64,000 nucleotides of DNA, from contig NZ_CAMLSE010000006.1 in assembly GCF_946482605.1 (NCBI RefSeq), forward strand, positions 275,656 to 339,655, read 5' to 3'. The notes under the pieces are model-generated. The model made no database searches and was not told where the DNA came from. It saw only the letters and a program-made list of their open reading frames with translations. This document shows positions 27,175 through 35,392 of the stretch, one piece after another. The stretch comes from an uncultured Dyadobacter sp. GTDB taxonomy: Bacteria > Bacteroidota > Bacteroidia > Cytophagales > Spirosomataceae. The position numbers were made by a program, and so were the translations under genes. The first letter of the stretch is position 1; every line of letters starts with the position of its first letter.

Positions 27175-28932
27175 ATGAAGAAGATCCTGGCCATAGTCGC
27201 GGCGCTAAGCGCTTTTGCTTGTCAAGACAATTTATTAGATACAGCTCCTTACTCGTCGGTTTCGGATGCAACGATGTGGACGACCGACAATCTGACCGAT
27301 CTGGGGGTCGCCGGCGTGTACAACACACTACGCCTTGAAATGGGCCACAGCGGACTTACGACCGTGCATGAACTTTATCAAACCGACCGTTTTGGATTTA
27401 CGGGGCAGGGCCGCTGGGACGAGCCGCTGCTGCGGGGGACGATCACGGCGGGAGACGGTATGTTTGCAAAGGTTTGGCAACATATGTATGAGGGAATCCA
27501 GCGGGCCAATGACGCACTTGCCAGTATTCCCGGGAAGTCCCCATCAAGCGAGGTAAAAAAGGCACGTTACCTGGCCGAATGCAAATTTCTGCGAGCGTAT
27601 TTTTATTTCCGGCTCAATCAGCTCTACAAAGGCGTCCCCATTTATCTGGAACCTTTCACGCCGGTGGAGGCGACTAAACCCAGGTCGTCCGAGGCTGAGG
27701 TTTGGAATCAGGTGATTGCTGATCTGGGCGACTGCATTAACGAACCGAATTTCCCGGACCGTTATGCTGCCGGAAATGCCGATTATGGTCATGCCACCAA
27801 AAGTGCCGCCTATGCATTGCGCGGGAAAGTGTACATGTATCTGAAACAATGGGAGAAGGCAGCGGCCGATTTCGGAAAAGTGAAGGGCGCAGGGCATACT
27901 TTGTTTGCAGATTACAAGGCGTTGTTTACAGAAGCCAATGAGCAGTGCCCGGAAATGATCTTCTCGCTGCAGCACCGGGGAGAGCAGGGTTATGGAAACA
28001 ACTTTCAACTGTTTGTAGGCTGGCCTTCGGCATTTCGCCGTGGCTGGAATTACTATATGCCATCGCCCAATCTGGTGGACCTTCACGAGAATATGGATGG
28101 TTCCAAATTTAAGTGGGACAATGTAATACCGGGCTACACCGCTCTGACGGAAGCGGAACGGGAGGTGTTTTTCTTGAGAAACAACCTGACGACCGAAGAA
28201 TACGCCGCTGCGAATGCGCGGGGAGCTAAGATGAGCCTTTACCTGCCGCAGGGCAACGAAGAGCGGATCAGAAAGGCCTATGTAAACCGGGACCCGCGTT
28301 TGCAGGCCAATGTACTCACCCCATACGCGACATTCCGGGGAGCGTTCAACTTCACCGATGTCGAAAGTGAACAAACGATGAGGTGGCCATTCCGGGGCCA
28401 GGCAGCCAAAGGGGGCGATATTCAAAGTGACACTCAGATTAATTTTTACTATTTCTACCGGAAGTTCGTCATCGAAGGGGTTTCGGGGCTGCTGGATCGC
28501 AACTACGGGCCTACCGATTTCCCGATCCTGCGTTATGCCGATGTGCTGCTGATGTGGGCTGAGGCCTTAAACGAATCGGGCGCAATGGCCGAGTCGGTAG
28601 AGAAAGTAAATGAAGTCCGCAAAAGAGCCGGGGTTGCTTTGCTGAATTCGAACGGGGCGACCGCCGTGAACGGGCAACAGGACCTGCGTGAGCGAATCCG
28701 CAATGAGCGGAGGGTCGAATTCCCAGGCGAAGGCATCAACTATTTTGATGAGCTGCGCTGGAAAACCTGGGGTGATAAAGTCTTCTATCCCGGTAACGGC
28801 AGAAAGCAAGCCTGGGGCGGTAATGTAAGTGACTACTCCTACAAAGGCGATTTTCTGAATACCTGGCCCATACCCACCGGAGAGATCCAGATGAATCCGA
28901 AACTGGTCCAGAACCCGGGATGGATCGATTGA
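27175..28932 (+). CDS. SusD/RagB-family outer-membrane lipoprotein
   Basis: A 585-residue surface lipoprotein that pairs with the SusC immediately upstream. The signal MKKILAIVAALSAFAC ends in a lipobox cysteine at residue 16. SusD hallmarks are the TPR-like N-terminal helices (VWQHMYEGIQRANDALASIP, AECKFLRAYFYFRLNQLYKG) and the C-terminal motifs FPILRYADVLLMWAEALNES, VNEVRKRAGV and RIRNERRVEFPGEGINYFDE. It is the last gene of the module and is followed 5 bp later by a strong terminator. The ligand is unknown. Confidence 0.94.
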   Translation: MKKILAIVAALSAFACQDNLLDTAPYSSVSDATMWTTDNLTDLGVAGVYNTLRLEMGHSGLTTVHELYQTDRFGFTGQGRWDEPLLRGTITAGDGMFAKVWQHMYEGIQRANDALASIPGKSPSSEVKKARYLAECKFLRAYFYFRLNQLYKGVPIYLEPFTPVEATKPRSSEAEVWNQVIADLGDCINEPNFPDRYAAGNADYGHATKSAAYALRGKVYMYLKQWEKAAADFGKVKGAGHTLFADYKALFTEANEQCPEMIFSLQHRGEQGYGNNFQLFVGWPSAFRRGWNYYMPSPNLVDLHENMDGSKFKWDNVIPGYTALTEAEREVFFLRNNLTTEEYAAANARGAKMSLYLPQGNEERIRKAYVNRDPRLQANVLTPYATFRGAFNFTDVESEQTMRWPFRGQAAKGGDIQSDTQINFYYFYRKFVIEGVSGLLDRNYGPTDFPILRYADVLLMWAEALNESGAMAESVEKVNEVRKRAGVALLNSNGATAVNGQQDLRERIRNERRVEFPGEGINYFDELRWKTWGDKVFYPGNGRKQAWGGNVSDYSYKGDFLNTWPIPTGEIQMNPKLVQNPGWID

Positions 28933-28936
28933 CCTG

Positions 28937-28979
28937 AAAAAGATCCCCGCACGCAGGTACGCGAGGCGGGGATCTTTTT
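28937..28979 (+). terminator. Strong bidirectional intrinsic terminator
   Basis: AAAAAGATCCCCGC (28937-28950) pairs perfectly with GCGGGGATCTTTTT (28966-28979), giving T runs in both directions. It ends the SusCD operon on the plus strand and the convergent cupin-fusion gene on the minus strand. Confidence 0.9.
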
Positions 28980-29006
28980 TGCACAGGCAAGTCTGATTTG
29001 AACAAG

Positions 29007-29693
29007 TCACTCCGCTTCAATATCCATGCGGCGCAGCAGACCATCCTGCAAAGTGTAAATGTGCTTTACGATTCCGTCAAAAATCGTATTCCCTTCCAGG
29101 TCCTTCACTTTTTGGGCGACCCTGATCTCCACAGTGCCGTCAGCCCGTTCTGTAAATCCGGCAGGTTCCACAATGGGATTGATTTCTGTCCATTGTCTTG
29201 TCCAATAGTCCCTGATTTCCGTGTGTCCGGCCACATAACCTCCCTCGAACGCCTTCGGCCATTGTATATCCGGATGCATTGTAGAGAGCGCCGTGTCGAT
29301 GTCCCTTGCATTGAAGGCGGTATAGGCTTTCCGGATCAATGCTTCATATCCGGATGTGATAGTGACCGTTTCGATGTGCGAATGCTCTACGGTGATATTG
29401 ACCGAACGTTCGCCCTTCGGCCGGGTGCGGTGGATGGTATTTTTAGGAATTGTGAAGAGTTGCCCGGGTAGCAGCTCGACCGTTTTATTTTCAAGGTCGA
29501 TGATCAGAATCCCCTCGATGGTCATGAAAGTCTCGTCGGAATTGGGATGATAATGCCAAAAATAACTTTCGGTCATCACACTGAGTCTGACCACATGGTC
29601 ATTCGGCTCGGCTACGGTAAAATTCGCATATTGCCCGGCAACCGACCGGGCTATTTCGCCCAGATCAACCGGGATAAGGGAAGCTGCTTTCAT
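29007..29693 (-). CDS. Cupin and SnoaL-like fusion protein
   Basis: A 228-residue protein without signal peptide. The first half (about 1-110) is a cupin barrel with the metal-binding first motif HYHPNSDETFMTIEG and the second-motif region ELLPGQLFTIPKNTIHRTRP. The second half (about 115-228) is an NTF2/SnoaL-like domain (IRKAYTAFNARDIDTALSTM, then HPDIQWPKAFEGG, and HIYTLQDGLLRRMDI at the end). Both domains are usual small-molecule binding or enzymatic folds, often met as separate proteins, so the fusion probably acts on one small substrate, but which is unknown. It is divergent from the Crp-family gene and ends at the terminator shared with SusD. Confidence 0.85.
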   Translation of the reverse strand: MKAASLIPVDLGEIARSVAGQYANFTVAEPNDHVVRLSVMTESYFWHYHPNSDETFMTIEGILIIDLENKTVELLPGQLFTIPKNTIHRTRPKGERSVNITVEHSHIETVTITSGYEALIRKAYTAFNARDIDTALSTMHPDIQWPKAFEGGYVAGHTEIRDYWTRQWTEINPIVEPAGFTERADGTVEIRVAQKVKDLEGNTIFDGIVKHIYTLQDGLLRRMDIEAE

Positions 29694-29720
29694 AGGTTAT
29701 GTAGTACAACAAAGGCTCAG

Positions 29721-29781
29721 TTGACGAAAATTTAAGTTTCCGTGGACGAAGTTACATTCACTTATGCTACCTTTTCGTCAA
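29721..29781. promoter_or_regulatory. Inverted repeat TTGACGAAAA / TTTTCGTCAA between divergent genes
   Basis: TTGACGAAAA (29721-29730) and TTTTCGTCAA (29772-29781) are perfect reverse complements 41 bp apart. A third related GGACGAAG lies between them at 29744-29751. They occupy the 141-bp gap between the cupin-fusion gene and the Crp-family gene, so a shared operator is the likeliest use. The regulator is unknown. Confidence 0.45.
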
Positions 29782-29834
29782 AAAGAGTGATTTCGCGGGC
29801 CAGCACGCGGATTGCGTGTAAACGAAACAAGCGC

Positions 29835-30401
29835 ATGAGTTTAGCATTAAGGCGACATATCGAAAAAGTTACACCGATGGCCGATGCCGAATTTGACTAC
29901 ATACTTTCTCACTTTAAGGTCAAAAAACTCAAAAAACACCAGTTTCTGATTCAGGAGGACGATAGGGTGATTTATGATTATTGGGTGGTCAAAGGGTTGC
30001 TGAAAGCCTATTATACCGATCAGGATGGGAAAATGCACATTCTCCAGTTCGCGATGGAAGACTGGTGGGTATCTGATTATCAGGCTATTATCCATAGTGC
30101 TCCGGCGAATATTACCATAGATTGCATTGAAGACAGCGAATTATTGGCTATATCATTGGAGGACAAAGAAAAGCTATGTTCCGAACTGCATACTGTTGCT
30201 AATTTCTTTCGGAAAAAATCCAATGCGGGTTATGTGGCACTTCAGCAGCGTATTTTACTTCTGCTCAACAAGAACCCCCAGGAAAGATATAACAGGCTGA
30301 ATGAATTGAGTCCCCGTTTGCTGCAACGCATACCTAAGACGCTTCTGGCTTCATACTTAGGTGTTTCAAGAGAAACATTGAGTCGTATAAGCCATCCGTA
30401 G
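29835..30401 (+). CDS. Crp/Fnr-family transcriptional regulator
   Basis: A 188-residue regulator: an N-terminal cyclic-nucleotide-binding-like beta-roll (about 20-115; FKVKKLKKHQFLIQEDDRVI, YWVVKGLLKAYYTDQDGK) and a C-terminal helix-turn-helix (LLQRIPKTLLASYLGVSRET). There is no cysteine cluster for an iron-sulfur centre. ATG at 29835 (MSLALRRHIEKVTPM) is preferred; an upstream frame to 29742 lacks a conserved-looking N-terminus. A perfect TGTGA-N6-TCACA site begins on its stop codon and precedes a DJ-1/PfpI gene, a plausible target. Small Bacteroidota Crp-like proteins of this type often control one neighbouring gene; the effector is not known. Confidence 0.88.
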   Translation: MSLALRRHIEKVTPMADAEFDYILSHFKVKKLKKHQFLIQEDDRVIYDYWVVKGLLKAYYTDQDGKMHILQFAMEDWWVSDYQAIIHSAPANITIDCIEDSELLAISLEDKEKLCSELHTVANFFRKKSNAGYVALQQRILLLLNKNPQERYNRLNELSPRLLQRIPKTLLASYLGVSRETLSRISHP

Positions 30402-30418
30402 TGTGATTGTAATCACAC
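30401..30418. promoter_or_regulatory. Perfect Crp-type palindrome upstream of the DJ-1/PfpI gene
   Basis: GTGTGATTGTAATCACAC: 8-bp arms with a 2-bp centre, containing the exact E. coli Crp consensus TGTGA-N6-TCACA. A promoter-like pair TTTG (30441-30444) and CAACTTTG (30462-30469, one mismatch to TAnnTTTG) follows, which puts the palindrome centre about 63 bp before the predicted start, near the classical -61.5 activation position. The adjacent Crp-family protein is the natural candidate regulator. Confidence 0.6.
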
Positions 30419-30550
30419 CAATTTTGTGATTTGCTCCCTTTTTGCCGGTTCTGTTTTGCCGCAACTTTGTAAGGTCAAACGACACTGCTGAAATGCCTTT
30501 GGCCATCTCAAAGCCGAAAGCCAGGAAGTGTCCCAATTTAACTTTATCAA

Positions 30551-31321
30551 ATGAAGATGATCAGAACCGGAATAATGGCTTTTACCTGCTGCGCCATTTT
30601 TTTGTCAGTAACTGTTGCAGCAGGTCAATCCAAAAAGGAAAATACGATGAAAAAAAAGATTTTGTTTGTGGTAACCAGCCATGATAAAAAAGGGAGTACC
30701 GGTTTGCCGACCGGTTATTATTTAAGCGAGGTAAGCCACCCCTGGAAGGTGCTGAGCGACGCGGGTTATGAGATAGATTTTGTGAGTCCCAAGGGAGGAG
30801 AACCACCCGTGGATGGATTTGATTTGACGGATCCGGACAATAAGGCCTTTTGGGAAAATGAATACTACCATCAGAAAATAGCCAATAGCTACAAACCTTC
30901 CCAGGTGAGCCCAGAGGAGTATGTCGCTATCTACTATGCCGGCGGACATGGCGCTGTCTGGGACCTGCCCGACAATGCGGAGATCGCCGCAATCGCTGCC
31001 CGGATATATGAACATAACGGTATTGTCAGCGCGGTTTGCCACGGTCCTGCAGGGATTGTCAATATTAAGTTGAGTAATGGAAAATATTTGATTGAAGGCA
31101 AAAAGGTAAACGGGTTTTCAAATGAAGAAGAAGAGGCGGTAAAGTTGGATCAGGTCGTTCCTTTCCTGCTGGAAGACAAACTCAGAGCGCGTGGCGGCAT
31201 TTACGAGAAGTCGGGCGTGTGGCAGCAGCACGTCACCATCGACGAGCGGCTGATTACCGGGCAGAACCCGCAATCGGCGCATGCAGTAGGTTTGGCACTA
31301 TTGAACATGCTCGCAAAATAG
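30551..31321 (+). CDS. Exported DJ-1/PfpI-family (Hsp31-like) protein
   Basis: A 256-residue protein with an apparent signal peptide (MKMIRTGIMAFTCCAIFLSV, cleavage after AAG) and a DJ-1/PfpI domain (about 35-255). The nucleophile region SAVCHGPAGIV contains the conserved cysteine, and YYAGGHGAVWDL and PPVDGFDLTDPDN are typical of the Hsp31/glyoxalase III type class I glutamine-amidotransferase-like subgroup. An internal ATG at 30647 (MKKKILFVV) would give a cytoplasmic form. Possible roles are protein deglycation, chaperone or methylglyoxal detoxification, but none is proven by sequence. It follows a Crp-type site. Confidence 0.87.
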   Translation: MKMIRTGIMAFTCCAIFLSVTVAAGQSKKENTMKKKILFVVTSHDKKGSTGLPTGYYLSEVSHPWKVLSDAGYEIDFVSPKGGEPPVDGFDLTDPDNKAFWENEYYHQKIANSYKPSQVSPEEYVAIYYAGGHGAVWDLPDNAEIAAIAARIYEHNGIVSAVCHGPAGIVNIKLSNGKYLIEGKKVNGFSNEEEEAVKLDQVVPFLLEDKLRARGGIYEKSGVWQQHVTIDERLITGQNPQSAHAVGLALLNMLAK

Positions 31322-31543
31322 CGTGGTTAAATGCAATTGGCTGGGGCCTAAAATGAAATGCAGATCGAATGGTGATTTGTGGGAAAAGTCGTTACTATCC
31401 GCAAAAATTACGGCAACAGAGAGTTATTTTTTTATTGAAAAAGTATAATTTATTATAAATAATATTTAAAATATAAAGATAGGGTATTCTGACAGTTACT
31501 TATATTTATGTTGTTTTTGTTCAAACACTAAATGTAACTATCT

Positions 31544-34500
31544 ATGCTGCCGACTTCTACCCGATTTTTCACAACGCTGATTAATCTTTTGTTTTCGGCC
31601 ACACTCATCTCCACATTGTTTGCGCAATCCCCTTCTCCATCAACAGTACTCACCGGTCCGTCGATTGGAAGTAAATTTGGGTCCACTATCGCCACAGCCG
31701 GCGACATCAATGGAGATGGATACAGTGACGTTCTGATAGGAGCACCCTCATACGATTCCAGAGGGGCTGTTTTTGTCTACATGGGATCACCAAACGGATT
31801 GGCGACGACTCCCGCTTTCACACTTTCAGGTCCGGCGGAGAATAGTCAGTTTGGAACAAGTGTGGGCACGGCCGGCGATGTTAATGGTGATGGATTTTCG
31901 GATGTCATCATTGGAACAGTGGTGAGCCCGGAAGCTGGTGCACCGTCCATTAGTTCTGCTTACGTATATCTGGGCAGTGTTGTTGGTTTATCTTCCGTAC
32001 CCGCCAACATGCTTGCCGGCACCGAAGCTGGCTATTTTGGCACCTCATCTGTTTCGGGCGTCGGGGATGTCAACGGGGACGGGTTTTCAGATGTGATGAT
32101 CGGTCGAAAGCAGGTTGTCTCTGACCCAAAGGTTATGCTCTACCTGGGAAGTAGCGATGGACTGCCTAGCCTGCCGTCTCAGACGTTGTCCCTCTCTTTA
32201 ACAAACTATTCATTTGGAGGAGCAATAACTGGAATGGGTGATATGACCGGTGACGGGATCTCAGAAGTATTAGTCAATGCGTTCCGTCATCAGGATGGCC
32301 AAGGCGCTGTCTATCTCTATGAGGGGAGCTCACTGGGTTTGAAAGACACCCCTTTGTCGATAACTTACGGAACCGCCAACGGAGCCTTCGGTAGTAGTAT
32401 AAGCAGTACTGGCGCTATGGATTTTGTTGGTGGAGCTCCTGGCGTAATTATCGGCGACCATACGGGAAAAGGCAAAGCCCATATTTATTTAGGCGGCGTG
32501 ATCGGTTTAAGCGAAACTCCCGGTATCACACTCCCAGGGGTAATGCCGGAAGATAATTTTGGATTTAGTGTTTCTACCGCGGGAGATTTTGACGGGGATG
32601 GTTATCCAGATGTTTTGATAGGTGCTGCCAGCTACGATAGCGACGGTAATAGCCATGTGTATTTTCACAAGGGTGTTTTGGGAGAGTTGCATTCATGGCG
32701 ATCTCAGGATCTCATATCGCCGCAAGCTAACAGTGCTTTTGGCAAAAGTCTGGCTTGTGCCGGCGATGTAAATGGTGATGGTTACAGCGATATTATTATT
32801 GGTGCTTTTGAAGCTGATTTAGAAACCGGCGCAGTCTACGTGTATGAGGGAGGGGCGGCTGGCCTTTCCGAAGCTGACACAAGAGGTTTTAAAGTGAGTT
32901 TTTTTGATCATGAGGCTGGACGTAGCGTAGCAGGTGCCGGAGATGTGAATGGGGACGGATTTGCTGACATCATCGCTGGCCTCGGTTCCCCGAAAGGAGC
33001 TGGTGTTTACCTCGGAAGCACGGAGGGTGTTTCATATCTTGCCGATTTTAGCTTAGTAGAACAGGAGGAAGGAAGCGGGTTTGCTAAGAAGGTCGCTGGT
33101 GCAGGTGATGTAAATGGGGATGGCTTCGGCGATGTTATCGTCGGCGCACCTGAGGCCGGCTCAGGATCAGGTGCAGCGTATCTGTATCTAGGGGGCGCGG
33201 GTGGCCTATCAACCACGCCCGTAAATACTTTGAAAGTTGCCTCTGCAAAACAGCTCGGTTTCAGCGCGGCAAGTGCGGGAGATTTGAATGGAGATGGATT
33301 TGGTGATGTCGTCGTCGGTGCACCTGACCTTGCTTCTGGAACCGGTTCCGCCTATATCTATCTTGGGAAGTCGTCGGGGTTAGATATTGCGAATCCGATT
33401 CTGCTTAGCAATTCCGACTTTCGCTATTTTGGCCATAGTGTCGCCGGCGCCGGCGATGTAAATGGTGATGGATTTAGTGACTTGATCATCGGGGCGCCCA
33501 CATTCTCCGGCATTCCCGGTGCTGCGGTGCTGTATTACGGCAACGCAAGCGCTTCGTTTACCAATCCTGCGGTCATTCTAACCTCGAACGGCTTTTCCGA
33601 TTTTTACGGGTTTGGCGTCGCTGGTATAGGCGACGCCAATGGGGATGGTTTTAGTGACATCGCGGTCACTGACCCGACGTACTCGTCAAAGGATGGTCGC
33701 GTTTACATTTACTACGGCAGTTCATCAGGGATTCAACCGACCGGTTCCCAGGCTATCGAAAGTCCTGATAGCGCAGGTATGTTAGGATGGAGTGTTTCCG
33801 GTGCCGGTGATGTAAATGGGGATGGATATAGTGATTTGGTAGCAGGAGCATTGACTGCCTTCAATGCAAAAGGCGCGCTCTACGTTTTTTTTGGGTCTGA
33901 GAATGGCATTCATGTTATCCCGGACCAATTTTTTACAGGATTCTTTGAGCGCGATTTTGTAGGACGCAGTGTCGGTGCTGCCGGAGATGTTGATGGAGAT
34001 GGATTCAGCGACGTGATTTCCGGTAGGACCAACCTTGGCATCAATGGCGACGGCCACGGTGTTGTAGTTGATAATACTTCCAGTGGGCGAGCTTCCGGCA
34101 GTGTAGCGATCTGGTTTGCCAATAAGATGGGTAGTCAACATAAATCCCTTCGGCTCTACAATACTGATCTGAAAAGTCGAATTTCGGTTGAAAATATTGG
34201 CAATAATCAATTTGGAATCGGGGTATTCCTAAGGCCGCTTATTGGGGGGGCGAAGGCCCGGTTAGTATGGGAAACTCAACCAAATGGGCATGGTTTCCAG
34301 CATAGTAGTCCAATCGGCAATTCCAACTATTTTTCTGGAAGCCAGTCATTCTGGACCACTTGTGAGGGTGTAACGGAGTTTAAGACATTAATTGACAAAT
34401 CTTCGGGAAAAAATACAAAATTCAGGGTTCGTATGCAGTATAAACCCAGCAATTTGCCCTTTGGGCAGACCTTTGGCCCGTGGATTTACCCACAAGATTA

Positions 34501-35077
34501 TCTCAATGGCAATCTGGGACAGACCGGCGCTCCGCTGCCTGTTAGTTTGATGTCATTCTCGGCAAGAAAGGAAGGCGGAGCAGCGCTGCTCAGGTGGGAA
34601 ACCTCCTCCGAGGTAAATAGCGACCGATTTGAGATCGAGCACAGTACCAGCGGCAGGACGTGGCATGTTATAGGGACGAGTTCGGCAAAAGGCGATGCAC
34701 AGACGGAAAGGTCATATACGTTTGTTCATCCCAATCCCGTTCCCGGACTAAATTTCTACAGATTGAAAATGGTAGACAAAGACGAGACTTTTACTTACAG
34801 CCAAATACGAACCTTATCAATACTTCCAAGATCGCGCTTTACAATTCACCCTAACCCTGTTAGTAACCGATTGGAAATTACGCTCGGGGACGAAAGGGAA
34901 TGGACTGTGGTGAAAACTATCACCATAATCAATGCCAAAGGTCAACTGGTTTATTCCCCTGGCAAGCCAATCGACAGAGCTGTTAACATCGAAAGCCTCC
35001 CCGCCGGGGATTACATAATTTCAATCGAGTTTGAGTCAAATATCAGCTATCACACGAGGTTTTTTGTCACGAAGTAA
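31544..35077 (+). CDS. FG-GAP repeat protein with T9SS C-terminal sorting domain
   Basis: A 1177-residue secreted protein. Signal peptide MLPTSTRFFTTLINLLFSAT ends near LFAQ. At least ten FG-GAP repeats (about 45-840; GDINGDGYSDVLIGAPS, GDVNGDGFSDVIIG) form the predicted beta-propeller surface. Next is a shared region (about 865-990; LRLYNTDLKSRIS, ARLVWETQPNG, FGQTFGPWIYPQD), a fibronectin-like segment (LMSFSARKEGGAALLRWETS, about 1000-1085) and a T9SS type A sorting tail (about 1095-1177; RFTIHPNPVSNRLEITLGDE). It is a paralogue of the gene at 11005, opposite in orientation. It stands alone; the AT-rich 222-bp spacer before it should hold its promoter. Confidence 0.9.
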   Translation: MLPTSTRFFTTLINLLFSATLISTLFAQSPSPSTVLTGPSIGSKFGSTIATAGDINGDGYSDVLIGAPSYDSRGAVFVYMGSPNGLATTPAFTLSGPAENSQFGTSVGTAGDVNGDGFSDVIIGTVVSPEAGAPSISSAYVYLGSVVGLSSVPANMLAGTEAGYFGTSSVSGVGDVNGDGFSDVMIGRKQVVSDPKVMLYLGSSDGLPSLPSQTLSLSLTNYSFGGAITGMGDMTGDGISEVLVNAFRHQDGQGAVYLYEGSSLGLKDTPLSITYGTANGAFGSSISSTGAMDFVGGAPGVIIGDHTGKGKAHIYLGGVIGLSETPGITLPGVMPEDNFGFSVSTAGDFDGDGYPDVLIGAASYDSDGNSHVYFHKGVLGELHSWRSQDLISPQANSAFGKSLACAGDVNGDGYSDIIIGAFEADLETGAVYVYEGGAAGLSEADTRGFKVSFFDHEAGRSVAGAGDVNGDGFADIIAGLGSPKGAGVYLGSTEGVSYLADFSLVEQEEGSGFAKKVAGAGDVNGDGFGDVIVGAPEAGSGSGAAYLYLGGAGGLSTTPVNTLKVASAKQLGFSAASAGDLNGDGFGDVVVGAPDLASGTGSAYIYLGKSSGLDIANPILLSNSDFRYFGHSVAGAGDVNGDGFSDLIIGAPTFSGIPGAAVLYYGNASASFTNPAVILTSNGFSDFYGFGVAGIGDANGDGFSDIAVTDPTYSSKDGRVYIYYGSSSGIQPTGSQAIESPDSAGMLGWSVSGAGDVNGDGYSDLVAGALTAFNAKGALYVFFGSENGIHVIPDQFFTGFFERDFVGRSVGAAGDVDGDGFSDVISGRTNLGINGDGHGVVVDNTSSGRASGSVAIWFANKMGSQHKSLRLYNTDLKSRISVENIGNNQFGIGVFLRPLIGGAKARLVWETQPNGHGFQHSSPIGNSNYFSGSQSFWTTCEGVTEFKTLIDKSSGKNTKFRVRMQYKPSNLPFGQTFGPWIYPQDYLNGNLGQTGAPLPVSLMSFSARKEGGAALLRWETSSEVNSDRFEIEHSTSGRTWHVIGTSSAKGDAQTERSYTFVHPNPVPGLNFYRLKMVDKDETFTYSQIRTLSILPRSRFTIHPNPVSNRLEITLGDEREWTVVKTITIINAKGQLVYSPGKPIDRAVNIESLPAGDYIISIEFESNISYHTRFFVTK

Positions 35078-35120
35078 TTTTGTGAGCAGCTTCGTAGTAC
35101 CATGTTTTTCAAAGTTTCAC

Positions 35121-35211
35121 ATATCTAAAATTCCAGGAGCAGTGACCCCAGGTAATATCCACTCTCATGGCCTACCTCAGCCGGTGAGCGGGAGGGATAT
35201 TTTTTAGATAT
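35121..35211. repeat. Long nested imperfect hairpin
   Basis: ATATCTAAAA (35121-35130) pairs with TTTTAGATAT (35202-35211), and inside it AATATCC (35154-35160) pairs with GGATATT (35195-35201); further short complementary stretches (CTCATGGC with GCCGGTGAG) continue inwards. The structure lies between two convergent genes, so it may be a structured RNA end or a small non-coding element. Confidence 0.45.
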
Positions 35212-35264
35212 CGGAAGTGAACGTATGAATCTGAAAACGCGAAGGTATTCCGGGTATGTCAAAA

Positions 35265-35300
35265 AAGGAAAAGGGTCCGAGAATCTCCGGCCCTTTCCTT
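35265..35300 (-). terminator. Imperfect hairpin terminator for the minus-strand SusCD operon
   Basis: AAGGAAAAGGGTCCGAG (35265-35281) can pair with CTCCGGCCCTTTCCTT (35285-35300) with small bulges. Leftward it is followed by TTTTTT (35261-35266), so it would end transcripts from the SusD gene whose stop is at 35393; rightward it meets a T-rich tract as well. No gene lies in the whole 35078-35392 gap. Confidence 0.55.
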
Positions 35301-35392
35301 GAATTCATTTTTTTGCAACTTCTAGAAGACCTGATTGGTCAGATCCAAAGTTGATCATTGCACATGATTTGTCTATCCATTAGGCCCGCACT

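Noticed and set aside
27544..28425. 293-codon minus-strand ORF
   Set aside because: It lies inside the SusD gene and has no domain; a shadow of biased codon use.
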